Shown here: positions 52,901-62,265 of the stretch, in pieces
Layout: each line of letters begins with the position of its first letter
How positions within the stretch are numbered: the first letter of the stretch is position 1
Origin: Gracilaria domingensis
Taxonomy: Eukaryota; Rhodophyta; Florideophyceae; Gracilariales; Gracilariaceae
Reading direction: 5' to 3'
DNA: 64,000 bases
NCBI GenBank assembly: GCA_022539475.1
Contig: VCMS01000153.1
Coordinates: forward strand, 62,001-126,000
Notes under the pieces: model-generated
Told to the model about the DNA's origin: nothing
What the model saw: only the letters and a program-made list of their open reading frames with translations
Databases searched by the model: none
Made by a program: the position numbers and the translations under genes

Positions 52901-53110
52901 CACCCAGTGCATCGTCTACGAAAAGTTGTTTCGTAACTTTGCGGAACTCTGGGAACCGCTTTTCGTAACTACGACGCAGTTTTGTACCACGTGTCACATG
53001 TTCAACGTGGCTACGACAAACGCTACGGAATTCGTACTGCGTAACTGCTCTTTTGTCAAGACAGGTGTCACAAGACAGGTACATGGTGCAAACGTGTATA
53101 GCGTGCGCAT

Positions 53111-55042
53111 CTAGCGCTTGCGCAGCCGCGAGTAGGCGCGCGAGCCGACGACGCCGGAGACGAGGTCGTGCACGCGGTGCTTGGGCGCCTGCTGCGGCTC
53201 GTCGCCGCCGCACGAGATGGCGGGGTTGTGCGCGTCGTACGGCGGGCCGACCAGCCGCGGCTGCGGCGGCGCGCGCTCGCCGGCCAGCACGCGGTCGCGC
53301 CCGGCGCGCACCACGGCCAGCAGCTTGTCGATGGTGTCGGTGGTGATGTTGACGTTCATGGGGAACGCCTTGAGCGCGTACACCACCGCGTCGCCCGACA
53401 TGTCGTCGCTGTAGTCGGTGGTGCGGAAGCCCGACGTGTAGCTGGTGTACGCGCCGAACAGCCCGTCCACCTGCTCGCCCGAGCGGAACCACGCCCACAG
53501 CACGTCCGCCACCTGCTGCTGCAGCTCGTTGTTGCGCTGCAGCTCCGGCAGCGCCGCCGGCTGCGACAGCTCGCGCTCGAACTGCGCCGCCGCGTCCACG
53601 TGCGGCTCGTACACGCGCAGCAGCGTCACGAAGCCGTTGTCCGTCTCGTTCACGCACACCATCGACGGCTCGTCCTCCAGCAGCTCGCGCAGGTACGCCT
53701 GGATCTCCAGGATGCCGCCCAGCACGGAGCGGAAGCCCGACATGCCAAAGTAGCGCAGCGTCGCCCACCCCGCCAGCGCGTACGACGCCGAGCGCGACAC
53801 CTCCAGCGTGTACAGCCCCGGGTTGTACGCCGTGCGCTCCTGCAGGTACGCCGAGCCGGGGCGCGTCATCATGGCGCGGAAGTGGTTCAGCTGCTTCATC
53901 GCGAACATCGAGCAGTTGTACGTGCACCAGCCCGTCTTGTGAAAGTCGATGCCCACCGCGTCCGCATACCGCACGTTCTTCATGCGCTCGTAGTTCCACT
54001 TGAGCCGCGGCAGCACGTCGTCGTCAAACTGCAGCGGGTTGGCCGAGAAGTCGTACCCCTTGAAGAACAGCCACGACCAGCCGATCACCGCGTCGCAGTA
54101 GATGAACGGCTTGCCGAAACCGTCCGGGTTGGGGTACTTTTGCACCAGCTCGTACACCTTCTTCACGGGGTCCACCGCGAACGCGTCCGTCGTGCCCATC
54201 GTGCAGATCACCGAGATCACCGGGATGCCCTTCTTCTGGCAGTCCTGCAGCACCTCCTCCAGATGCTCCACGTCCATCTCGTTGGTGTCGTCGTCCGTCT
54301 CAATGTCGATGATGTTGTTCATGCCCAGTCCGCACCAGTCGGTCGCGTTCATCTTCGCGTAGTGCCCCTGCTGCGACGTCAGCAGCACGCCGTCCGTGCG
54401 AATGCCCGTGCAGCGCGACTGCACGCCGAGCACCTGCGTCAGCGCGTACTTCATGCCGTACAGATAGCAGCCCGAGCCGCCGTACGTGTAGATGCCGCCG
54501 GCCTCGGAGGTGTCCCACCCGATCAGGTCGGCAATCATGGCCGCCGACTCCATTTCCGCCTTCTCCACGTTCCACGAGTACTCGCCCTCAATGATGTTCG
54601 GGCTGAAGATGTTCGTCAGCGTCGCCGCAATGATGGACGCCTTGTTGGCCGGTGGGATCACGTTGGGCATAGTGAACGGGTGGCTCCAGTGCGGCATGCC
54701 GTTGAACAGCTCCACGCAGTCTTGCACCACGTCGTCAAGCGGCATGGGGTGCTCCTCCATGCGCGCCTCCGTCACGTCCGTGTAGTCGGGGATGGACGGG
54801 TCGTCGCCAATGTACGGCGGCCCGTCGCGCGCCGGCTTGAGCGTGTTGAGCAGGCGCACCGACTCGCCCACCTCGATGGCAAACTTGTCCAGATGCGTCG
54901 AGAAGTAGGTCGGGAAGCTGTTCTGCATCGACGTACGGATGCGCAGCCATTGCGGCGCCTTGCGCCCGGGGCGCCCGTCCTTGCGGAACAGGCTCTTCAG
55001 CTTTCCCTTCGTCTGGCCCATTTTCACGTGGTTGGTGGACAT
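53111..55042 (-). CDS. PLP-dependent group II amino-acid decarboxylase
   Basis: 643 residues, intronless, intact. Fold-type I decarboxylase of the glutamate/tyrosine/aromatic amino-acid decarboxylase group, using pyridoxal phosphate to remove CO2 from an amino acid in the cytosol. Visible blocks: MPHWSHPFTMPNVIPPANK and FSPNIIEGEYSWNVEKAEM (N-terminal fold), YTYGGSGCYLYGMKYAL (PLP phosphate), SVICTMGTTDAFAVDP, IYCDAVIGWSW (Asp to the pyridine N) and SVGIDFHK-like DAVGIDFHKTGW with the Schiff-base Lys at about 53,948. Start MSTNHVKM at 55042 is the first ATG after the TATA box; the open frame upstream to 55117 starts with GTG. Substrate cannot be fixed. Strong GC at third positions contrasts with its surroundings. 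Confidence 0.9.
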   Translation of the reverse strand: MSTNHVKMGQTKGKLKSLFRKDGRPGRKAPQWLRIRTSMQNSFPTYFSTHLDKFAIEVGESVRLLNTLKPARDGPPYIGDDPSIPDYTDVTEARMEEHPMPLDDVVQDCVELFNGMPHWSHPFTMPNVIPPANKASIIAATLTNIFSPNIIEGEYSWNVEKAEMESAAMIADLIGWDTSEAGGIYTYGGSGCYLYGMKYALTQVLGVQSRCTGIRTDGVLLTSQQGHYAKMNATDWCGLGMNNIIDIETDDDTNEMDVEHLEEVLQDCQKKGIPVISVICTMGTTDAFAVDPVKKVYELVQKYPNPDGFGKPFIYCDAVIGWSWLFFKGYDFSANPLQFDDDVLPRLKWNYERMKNVRYADAVGIDFHKTGWCTYNCSMFAMKQLNHFRAMMTRPGSAYLQERTAYNPGLYTLEVSRSASYALAGWATLRYFGMSGFRSVLGGILEIQAYLRELLEDEPSMVCVNETDNGFVTLLRVYEPHVDAAAQFERELSQPAALPELQRNNELQQQVADVLWAWFRSGEQVDGLFGAYTSYTSGFRTTDYSDDMSGDAVVYALKAFPMNVNITTDTIDKLLAVVRAGRDRVLAGERAPPQPRLVGPPYDAHNPAISCGGDEPQQAPKHRVHDLVSGVVGSRAYSRLRKR

Positions 55043-55135
55043 TGTGTGCGGCGGCTGGTGAGACTGTCGCGCGGCGCGGAGCTGGAGAACGGTGCTGCTG
55101 GTGGGCAACTGCCTCACGTGGTTGCGACGGGCGCC

Positions 55136-55143
55136 GTTTTATA
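55136..55143 (-). promoter_or_regulatory. TATA box of decarboxylase gene
   Basis: TATAAAAC on the - strand, 94 bp upstream of the chosen ATG. The predicted start of transcription is near 55,110, leaving a leader of about 70 nt. Confidence 0.7.
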
Positions 55144-55219
55144 CGCGGGCAGCGGCCGGTGGCGGGTCGGCCAGACTTGCGCATCCTTGAGCGGTGCGTT
55201 GCTTCCAGGCGCAGATTGA

Positions 55220-56440
55220 GCTCAAGCGCGCCGTCGGAAGCAAACGGAGTTTGAACGGAGATTCAGGTCAGTTCAACGCGCATTGCATCCGAGTCTACAC
55301 ACGTGCATGAATCTCGCATCCCTGCCTACACAAGTGTGCCTGTGCTTGCGTGCACTAGGGAAGCAACGTCAGTTGCGGACAGTTACCTGCCCCCTAATTT
55401 GCTTCCACGCGCGCGCGATGAACGACATACATGATACGATACAACTTCTGGATGCATCCATCTGTTTTGTTGGGCCTGCCAATGCCACGATTGTGTGACG
55501 CGGGCTACTATACCCTTGTGTATCGGCGTCAACTCTAGATGGAATCCACTTGTACGAATGCAACGATGTCACCCGCTTGTCGTTCGCTGAAACCAAACCT
55601 TGCCCCTTGGCTTGCCCGACTGTCTGGCACCGAGAAGGGCAAATGGGTAGGCTTTTCCGTGTCCTATCTAAGATCTACATAAAATTGAACGAATATCAAC
55701 TTTTTCCTACCTTGCTGGTCTGCTCCACTCAATCTCGACAGATTTTGGGCAAAACAAAAAGCATAATCGATGTTTTTTGTGTGTGTTGCATTGCTGGTAC
55801 AAGGCTAGCCACCACGTTTCAGGTTGCCTGCAGGCGCATTGAGCTCCAGCAATGCAACCCCCGCGAAAAGATGGATGTTTGATTGTTTTTTTGTAACAAG
55901 CGTACACGGAAGACGTCAAAACGCCTTTCCCTCGAACCCATTCCATAAATATCCGTATATGGAGCGTTCATGATGACCAGATCTCTTCAGAGATCTTTGT
56001 TTCAATCTCTTCGTCATGTACGCGACAAGTCCTCTGGCCTGTCAAACTGTTTTAGCATTTTCTCCATCATCGGTTAAATTTAACCGTAGCCACCAACGAG
56101 GGTGGATGTCACAGCTCTTCACAAATCCTAACGGCTTTACGTGGACTCCTATCAGTCAGGCTAATGGCTAATTTTCCATTGTTTTGGCTTCGCGTTGGGC
56201 AATGCCTATCAGCTCTACCAAGGGTGCGCGAAAAAACATAACAATTACATCTTTTACTGCACTCAAGCACTCAAGTGGTGTGTAATAAACTGATCGGTCC
56301 TTGGTTATCGCATTGGAACAGTGCTGAAAACCAAATCGGGGCAGCATTGGACGCGAATCAAGAATTCTAGTTATATCTTGATGAGTTTGATGTGCACAGA
56401 TTTAGTTGTACGCATCACGTGCGCATACCGCGGATTCTAT
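55220..56440. other. Intergenic stretch, nothing identified
   Basis: Only short frames; no transposon motif or RNA gene recognised. Confidence 0.4.
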
Positions 56441-56469
56441 TGCTGGCGTGCGGTTGATTCGCTGTCCGT

Positions 56470-56640
56470 TGTCCAACCGTGTGCAATAAGCGCGTTCTAT
56501 CAAAAGCCTCGTGCCATAACGGGTCACTCGACAGCAAAATCGGTCCCTCGCCTTCGGCTCGGGCCCAGTTTTTGCTGTCTCGTGCCCCGTTATCTGCACT
56601 CGGCTGTTGATATAACTCATACGTATTGTGTGGCGATACT
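56470..56640. repeat. Foldback repeat
   Basis: Imperfect palindrome. Inner arms 56516-56543 and 56565-56593 (ATAACGGGTCACTCGACAGC versus ATAACGGGGCACGAGACAGC read from the right), loop CTCGCCTTCGGCTCGG. Outer arms (TATCAAAAGCC versus TATCAACAGCC) extend the pairing. MITE-like or a hairpin RNA source. Confidence 0.7.
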
Positions 56641-57213
56641 GTCACTTTTTGCCCCATGATGCGCCATCTCGAGTATCTGTGGACAGTATCTATCATTGCG
56701 CATTGTTCAGTGGATTCCCAAACCCTTAGGCTCTATCAATGGAGTTCGTACTGCGTTTCAGTAGTTACAGACCGGGGAGTCCTCCCAGATGACCGTCGCG
56801 AGACCCTCCAGAATTTGCTCCTTACACTTACGTTTATACGGAAGGTCGAACACTACGCGTAGTCGAAAAGAGGCATACTGTGCAGATTCTGATATGCAAA
56901 TTTGTCTATATTACACTGATCCCACTAAATCAGAACCTTTGATTTCAAACAATCTGTTGCAACGAGTCGTCCCTGTTTCTACGTTTCGAAGGATAAAGTT
57001 TTGGTGGAGTTTAACTTGATGTGCTCCTGAATATTCTTCAAGCGTACAGAAAGTAGACTACCTTGGAAAGCCGTGCTATCGAGTTACAGACGACTTGCTC
57101 CTCTTCAACGATTTTTCAGCTCTCCATCTATCTCAAAGTCCTTATCAGACCTGAATCATTCTGTTCCACTCTTTCGGCTTCGAGGGCTTCTCTTTTCGGA
57201 CGATGCGATCAAT

Positions 57214-57798
57214 ATGAAGATCTTACTTATTCTCCTCGCCGCCGTAACGATTGTTGGCTCAAGCGTTCCAATCACTCACCAAGTCAATCCCACGGAGGTG
57301 CTTGAAGCAGTATCGCCTTCTCTGTTTTCTTCGTCGCCGATCGTGGCCACGATTTTCGAACTCTTGTTTCCCACAACACCTCCATCAACAGAGGCCGCTC
57401 CAGCAAGCTTCTCAGCCGATCCGGAGCCCATTTCAGCCAGCATTACTCCAATGACAACGCCGATTCCATTATCTTCTCCAGTTGTGGAGGATTCGGATGA
57501 GATGGAAGATTCAGCCAGTCCAGAGTTGAGTATTGCTAGCTTTCCTGCCTCTTCCATCGCTGAAAGTATGGGAACCATCCCGCCAACCATGGCTCCTGCA
57601 CCCATGTCGATGGCTCCAGCCATCGCTCCACCCATTACCTCGGTTAGTACTACGGAATCAGCAGTTTCTCCCGAGGGGGGAAGCATTACGACCACATCTG
57701 GGACTATCACCTCTAGCGAGGGTCCGGGTGGTGAATTTTCCTTATCTGCGTCTTTTGGTAGCACCACAGTGGAAGGTCCGGGGACGTTTGTCGTATAA
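57214..57798 (+). CDS. Small secreted Ser/Thr/Pro-rich protein
   Basis: 194 residues from MKILLILLAAVTIVGSSVPI, a clear signal peptide, so secreted or cell-surface. The mature part is acidic and rich in Ser, Thr, Pro, Ala and Met (APAPMSMAPAIAPPIT, STTESAVSPEGGS) with no cysteines, which suggests a disordered, possibly O-glycosylated wall or mucilage protein. The frame is open upstream to 57073, but the ATG at 57214 gives the signal peptide at the N-terminus. AATAAA lies at 57914-57919. Faces the next gene tail to tail. Confidence 0.65.
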   Translation: MKILLILLAAVTIVGSSVPITHQVNPTEVLEAVSPSLFSSSPIVATIFELLFPTTPPSTEAAPASFSADPEPISASITPMTTPIPLSSPVVEDSDEMEDSASPELSIASFPASSIAESMGTIPPTMAPAPMSMAPAIAPPITSVSTTESAVSPEGGSITTTSGTITSSEGPGGEFSLSASFGSTTVEGPGTFVV

Positions 57799-57913
57799 GA
57801 ATGCAGTTTCGTATTCTCTCGGGTCTCAAGCGCTGAGTGGTCTGTGTTTACAAAGCTGAGTATGCTAGCTTATTTTGCAGCTCTCCTTGGACCAAGTCAT
57901 GCTCTCATGTTTG

Positions 57914-57919
57914 AATAAA
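57914..57919 (+). terminator. Polyadenylation signal AATAAA
   Basis: 116 bp after the stop codon of the + strand secreted-protein gene. Confidence 0.5.
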
Positions 57920-58258
57920 GTGTTCTTCGGAAACATGATGTTATTCCTCGAATCGTTTCAGGCATTGAGTCGCAGAGCTCATATGGCGTCAAAATCATAT
58001 GAGCACTGTCACCCCAAAAACGAGCATGTTACATGTACTGTGGAGGCGCCAAAACACTTTTTCTGCGCCTGTTGACCACTGTTGACAAACAGCCACTTGA
58101 AAAACGGTCTCGAGCGAAATCCACAATGCCCCGGAATCCCCCAGGTCTCTGAACTTCGACAATTCTGGTACATGGGTCACAACCCAGTCAATCCCCTTAA
58201 CACGCCGAGCACAGGAAACGACGCGCATGGAGAGTATACTATGAAAGTAACCCAATAA

Positions 58259-58264
58259 TTTATT
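58259..58264 (-). terminator. Polyadenylation signal AATAAA (- strand)
   Basis: About 100 bp after the stop codon of the - strand secreted-protein gene. Confidence 0.5.
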
Positions 58265-58364
58265 TTGCTCAAAGAGCGATGTGACCGAGGGCTAAATAGT
58301 TTCTCTATTCAGTTTATAGTTCACAACGATTGCAGCAACAAAAAATGTATGCCATCAGGTGGGC

Positions 58365-58742
58365 TTATCTACCGGCGTCACCACCAATACCTATGCCTGC
58401 AACTGTACCAGAAGCCATCACCGTGCTATCTGTACCTCCGAAGAAGAGACCACTACCCGGCGAAACTCCGCCGACGAATGTCGAATCATCACCGAGCGTG
58501 AGAAGGAGCCCAGTTCCGGTGCCGTCGCCACCCACAGAGACGCCTGCACCAGGTTCATCCGTACCGGCAGGTTCTCCATCATCGTCACCTCCTCCCAAGA
58601 GGGCTGCTAAAAGAGCACCCAAATCAAACTGCCTGTCAGCTGCTGCTGCGAGGGTGACTTCATTGCTCCCTTTGCCCATAGGTGAGGCGGAGATCGCGAG
58701 AACGGAGAGAGATAGAATGAGAACGAAGAACTTCATGTTCAT
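58365..58742 (-). CDS. Small secreted Gly-rich protein
   Basis: 125 residues. Start MNMKFFVLILSLSVLAISAS gives a signal peptide. The mature part is Gly/Asp/Thr-rich (GALLAALLGGGDDDGEPAG; GTVAGIGIGGDAG) without cysteines. The frame is open upstream to 58991, but the ATG at 58742 is 122 bp after a TATA box and begins the signal peptide. Convergent with the Ser/Thr/Pro-rich secreted gene, with AATAAA at 58264-58259. Function unknown; extracellular matrix role inferred only from composition. Confidence 0.65.
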   Translation of the reverse strand: MNMKFFVLILSLSVLAISASPMGKGSNEVTLAAAADRQFDLGALLAALLGGGDDDGEPAGTDEPGAGVSVGGDGTGTGLLLTLGDDSTFVGGVSPGSGLFFGGTDSTVMASGTVAGIGIGGDAGR

Positions 58743-58863
58743 GTTGTCTGTCGGGCGTAACGAGTATAACGTTTCCAAGCACAGAAATTCGGGTACTGTC
58801 GACCAGTGTTTAGACGGGTTGAGATGCTTCGAAGGAGAGGAAGCAATACGAATTCTGACGCCG

Positions 58864-58871
58864 CTTTTATA
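58864..58871 (-). promoter_or_regulatory. TATA box of Gly-rich secreted gene
   Basis: CTCTATAAAAGCGG on the - strand, 122 bp upstream of the ATG. Confidence 0.65.
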
Positions 58872-59462
58872 GAGAGAGGAGAAGGTCTCTATTCGTCCCC
58901 ACCTCCTTTCTGCAGGACCTGAGTATCCTCCAATTGGGTTCGATGGAGAAATAGCTCGCAATATTGTGTTCGACACTTGTGTGGCCATCACCCCGATAAA
59001 CGTACAATACAGCAGAACTGCAATACAGGTTCCATATCTTGCACGTTACAATGCAACCAAAACGGCTGATGGAGGCCACAAGCGCCTCTATTTCGCTTTT
59101 TATGGAGCGAACCGAATCTGTCCTCTTCATGTACAATCTAAGTTATAAACTGAAGGACGATAATTTAGAGATAGCAAATTTGCGGTCCGTTCCTTTCTCA
59201 GCTTAACCACTGATATTCATCTCATCGTAGAAAGGCCTTCAGTGCAAGGCGTTTGTAGTAATAATCTGGGTTTGCCGCGCACCGAAAGACGCATGGTCTG
59301 ACCGAGATGGTGAATGGCCGAGCTCTCTTGACAAGGTTTCTCCGATAAAAGAGTACTCAAGACAGCGCGATTGGGGGAAATCAAGAGGTGAGATGAGACA
59401 AAAGGATAAATGGCGGTAAGTGGGTCACAAAATTCGTGTTCGGGGTTGTGACTCATTAAACG

Positions 59463-59543
59463 TATAAACATGTCCGAGGGGGTTTGAAAAGGTGCGTTGC
59501 TGGAACAGCGACGTACCCCGCGCCGCCCTCGGACATGTTTATA
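59463..59543. repeat. Perfect-arm hairpin
   Basis: 18-bp perfect inverted arms TATAAACATGTCCGAGGG (59463-59480) and its complement (59526-59543) around a 45-bp GC-rich loop. No coding support here. Confidence 0.8.
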
Positions 59544-59879
59544 AACAACGATTCTGAATCTGACCTGAAACTGATGGCCACGACGTTTCGTGCTTTCAAC
59601 GTAAGTTGTGTGATACTGCACCATGCGTGACTGACAGGACCAACCTGTTATTGCCACCTGGTTGACGAGCTTTCGCCCGGAAGAGTTTTAATGTTTCCGT
59701 ATGAGAAGGGTGACGGAATCGGACCGGGATCCCGTCGTGCATTTCAGGATTTCTTGTGAGTTCACAAGACTGACTTCGAGGTCTTCATTGTGAAGATCTC
59801 GAAGTCTGCTTTACTCTACTGTATTGCTTAAAGCTACCTCCAGATAGTTCTACAAGAATTAAAGACCTGTACATCTTAA

Positions 59880-60045
59880 GTGTGGAAGATGTCTATAGAA
59901 CGTTCTAGATCGTGCAATATAGTTCTAGACGTAATTGTTTCAATGTTGTTTTCACGACTTCTAGAGTCTTCTAGAAAAGTCTTCTGTGGTCTTTTTGAAT
60001 TCTTGAAGAAATTTTATGCCTCTCACGCGCCCCTTCGAAAAGATG
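59880..60045. repeat. TTCTAGA-rich stretch, left
   Basis: At least six TTCTAGA or GTTCTAGAC words in about 130 bp. A similar cluster is at 60,490-60,640. They flank the Copia RNase H relic and may be LTR remnants. Confidence 0.4.
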
Positions 60046-60049
60046 ACGG

Positions 60050-60400
60050 AAGAAATCGTAGGAACTTCACTTGACTCTCCATTGCTCTCTTCGGCAACAT
60101 CTTCCTGAACGAATCTGGGTAATTCAGTTCGGATGGATTATAATCCACAAGAATTCCATTCCCTTGAACTGATTCCTTGACCAAACTGTACCTAACGTCG
60201 ATATGTTAGACATTACGTAGCCCTTGGACTTCTTTTCTCCACTTGATGCTGCCCGGATTATCCCGTAAAATTGCAGTTGTTCCTTCTAATTTTAAGCCAA
60301 TGCCGTTTTACACCCCTTGAATCCATTCAAGGCTTCGAACACACTCAGACAGTGCGTAAAACTCTGATTCACAGGTCCAAAGTGTTGTGGATCGAAACGC
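60050..60400 (-). pseudogene. Copia RNase H relic
   Basis: One - strand frame with two stops: TTLWTCESEFYALSECVRSL (the S-T-x-E-x-E-Y-x-A-L-S block), LEGTTAILRDNPGSIKW and HIDVRYSLVKESVQGNGILV, all RNase H end motifs of Copia pol. A short fragment of a different family from elements A, B and C. Confidence 0.75.
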
Positions 60401-60839
60401 TTAGGATAAAACAAAAGTGGTTTTAATCAATGACACTCGGCTTGACTTCTATCTTCCGTCAAACTGGAGTTCTCTTCTACTCTTTTATACTGTTTCAATA
60501 AAGTTCTATAGTGTTCTAGACTTCTATATAGCTTCTATCATGTAGTATAAAGCATTTCTACGTATATGCTCTATAGAACATTCTAGAACGAAGTAGTCTC
60601 CAGTTGCTTCTAAAAGGCTTGTAGATGCTTCCAGAACACAAAGGGCAACCGACTGCTAACGTTTTGGCACCCATTTTAGTGCTGATGTGCGCAGTGTGGT
60701 CCGAGTGAACCTGGGAGCTGCCGGACGAACACTACAGACTATTTCTTGTCCGCTATACTTCTTTTGAGCCATGAAGCGCTTAGCGATGTTTTGATTTCCA
60801 GTAGCTTTTAGTCGATTCCCAATTTGATCATAAAATTAT

Positions 60840-61189
60840 CCATCAGCGCTGCGTAGTGGTTGCCTTATGATATGCACGTTCGTCAAAGCCACACAAAATA
60901 AAAAAATATTATCGTAAGCGGACTCGGCTTAACGATACTTGGACCCTAATGCAGCCCACAATTGCGTTAGACGACCAAATTAATTTTCCAGAACAATTCT
61001 GTCGCTTGAAATCTTAGAATTTCGATCTTCATCTTTAAATGATAAAATACATCTTTGCGGCTTCTTTTTACGTATTATTGCTTTTATGCTTTCAGCAGCG
61101 CCCTGGTACCCCTTATCTATGATAATGCCCCAATATCTTCCGTCCTCATTATAGCTATCTAGTCTCAAATGTAAAAGTATTAGTTTCAT
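60840..61189 (-). pseudogene. DDE transposase relic (DDE_Tnp_4-like)
   Basis: - strand: YWGIIIDKGYQGAAESIKAI (second catalytic Asp region), KISSDRIVLEN, then a stop and FGRLTQLWAALGSKYR (catalytic Glu region), a stop, and VALTNVHIIRQPLR. This is the C-terminal half of a Harbinger/IS5-like DDE transposase with two stops. AT-rich surroundings; no ends found. Confidence 0.65.
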
Positions 61190-61830
61190 CCGCTCTTCTT
61201 TCCAATACAGTATTATAATCTAAAATATTTTCTAAAAAACTATTTATGCCGGCTTTCGAATTATGAAGACGAGAAAAGACAGAAGTGGTAAATCATTAGA
61301 CAAAACGAAAACTTTTGTTTTTTCTCCGTAAACCTTGTGATTTCCACTGAACTGTTTTTTCCATCTTCCGGAGTACCAAAAAGACAAAAACACTGCTTAA
61401 AAATAACGTCAATTGCATACGTGTAATAACAATAGTGTAAAGCAACGCAAGATCTTGTCTTAATCGAAATGATGCCACTCATTTAAGCGAAGGTGAGTAT
61501 AAAAGTATGCATGCTTAGAATATGAGTGGAATTCAATTTTGCCGCTTACTATTGGATGGTTTTTCTAGAATTCTACCTGTAATGTGCAATACCTGGCTTT
61601 GACCGATCGGGAGCTTGCGGGAAACACCGGAAGTTGATATTGAAAGAGCAAAATCTTGCCGTTGTTTCAGAAAGTACAACAATGTTCATCCAGAAGATTG
61701 GTCTTAATTTTTATTAAAAATGTGAACCTTTGTAAGTTAACAGGTTGTTCCTGTCACACTCTGGTATTCACCCAAACTTTTTAGTAAAGAAGCTTGGGAC
61801 TTGACCGTATGTTCAAATTACTGTTTTCTT
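61190..61830. other. AT-rich stretch, nothing firmly identified
   Basis: May include the N-terminal half of the DDE relic on the - strand (frames at 61261-61482), but no motif can be named. Confidence 0.3.
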
Positions 61831-61834
61831 CCAA

Positions 61835-62265
61835 CGAACATTTTTTTGTTCGCGAACATTTTGAGATAGAACAATCCTTATTAGACAAAGTAATTTGTCT
61901 TCATAGACATAAAGCATATAGTTTGAAAGCATGACCAGCACTCTTCACGGCTACAACTCAGATACGGTTTTTGACTTTTACGGAAGAAGTATTTGCCGCT
62001 TGAAATTCTTAAAAAACGCTCATGTTCGCGAATATTCGCCATGTTCGGCACTCGAACATTACGTTTCTTGTAATCTACTTTCTTACTCTTTACTCCATCT
62101 CAATAGATCTATAGCTCGCCGTTACATAGAACAAAAATTGTAGGTTATACTGCACGGCTTCTAGTAAAATTCGGGAGCTCTATTTTGTTCGTTCTTAAAC
62201 TTCTGCTTTTTCGAACATTCGCGAATATTCGCATTGTTCGCGAATATTCGCGAACATTTCCAAGA
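61835..62265. repeat. TTCGCGAATATTCGCG palindrome cluster
   Basis: Repeated GTTCGCGAACATT, TGTTCGCGAATATTCG and CATTCGCGAATATTCGC words at about 61,840-61,865, 62,022-62,060 and 62,212-62,262; each is palindromic at its core. Could be ends of small foldback elements. Confidence 0.6.

Noticed and set aside
52866..53999. 377-codon - strand frame overlapping the decarboxylase
   Set aside because: Arg/Ala/Gly-biased out-of-phase reading of the same gene; no motif.
53168..55219. 683-codon + strand frame opposite the decarboxylase gene
   Set aside because: It is the shadow of a very GC-rich gene: Arg/His/Val/Leu-biased, no domain, while the - strand has full catalytic motifs.
59217..59657. 146-codon - strand frame
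   Set aside because: Crosses the hairpin at 59,463-59,543, no domain, no promoter signs.
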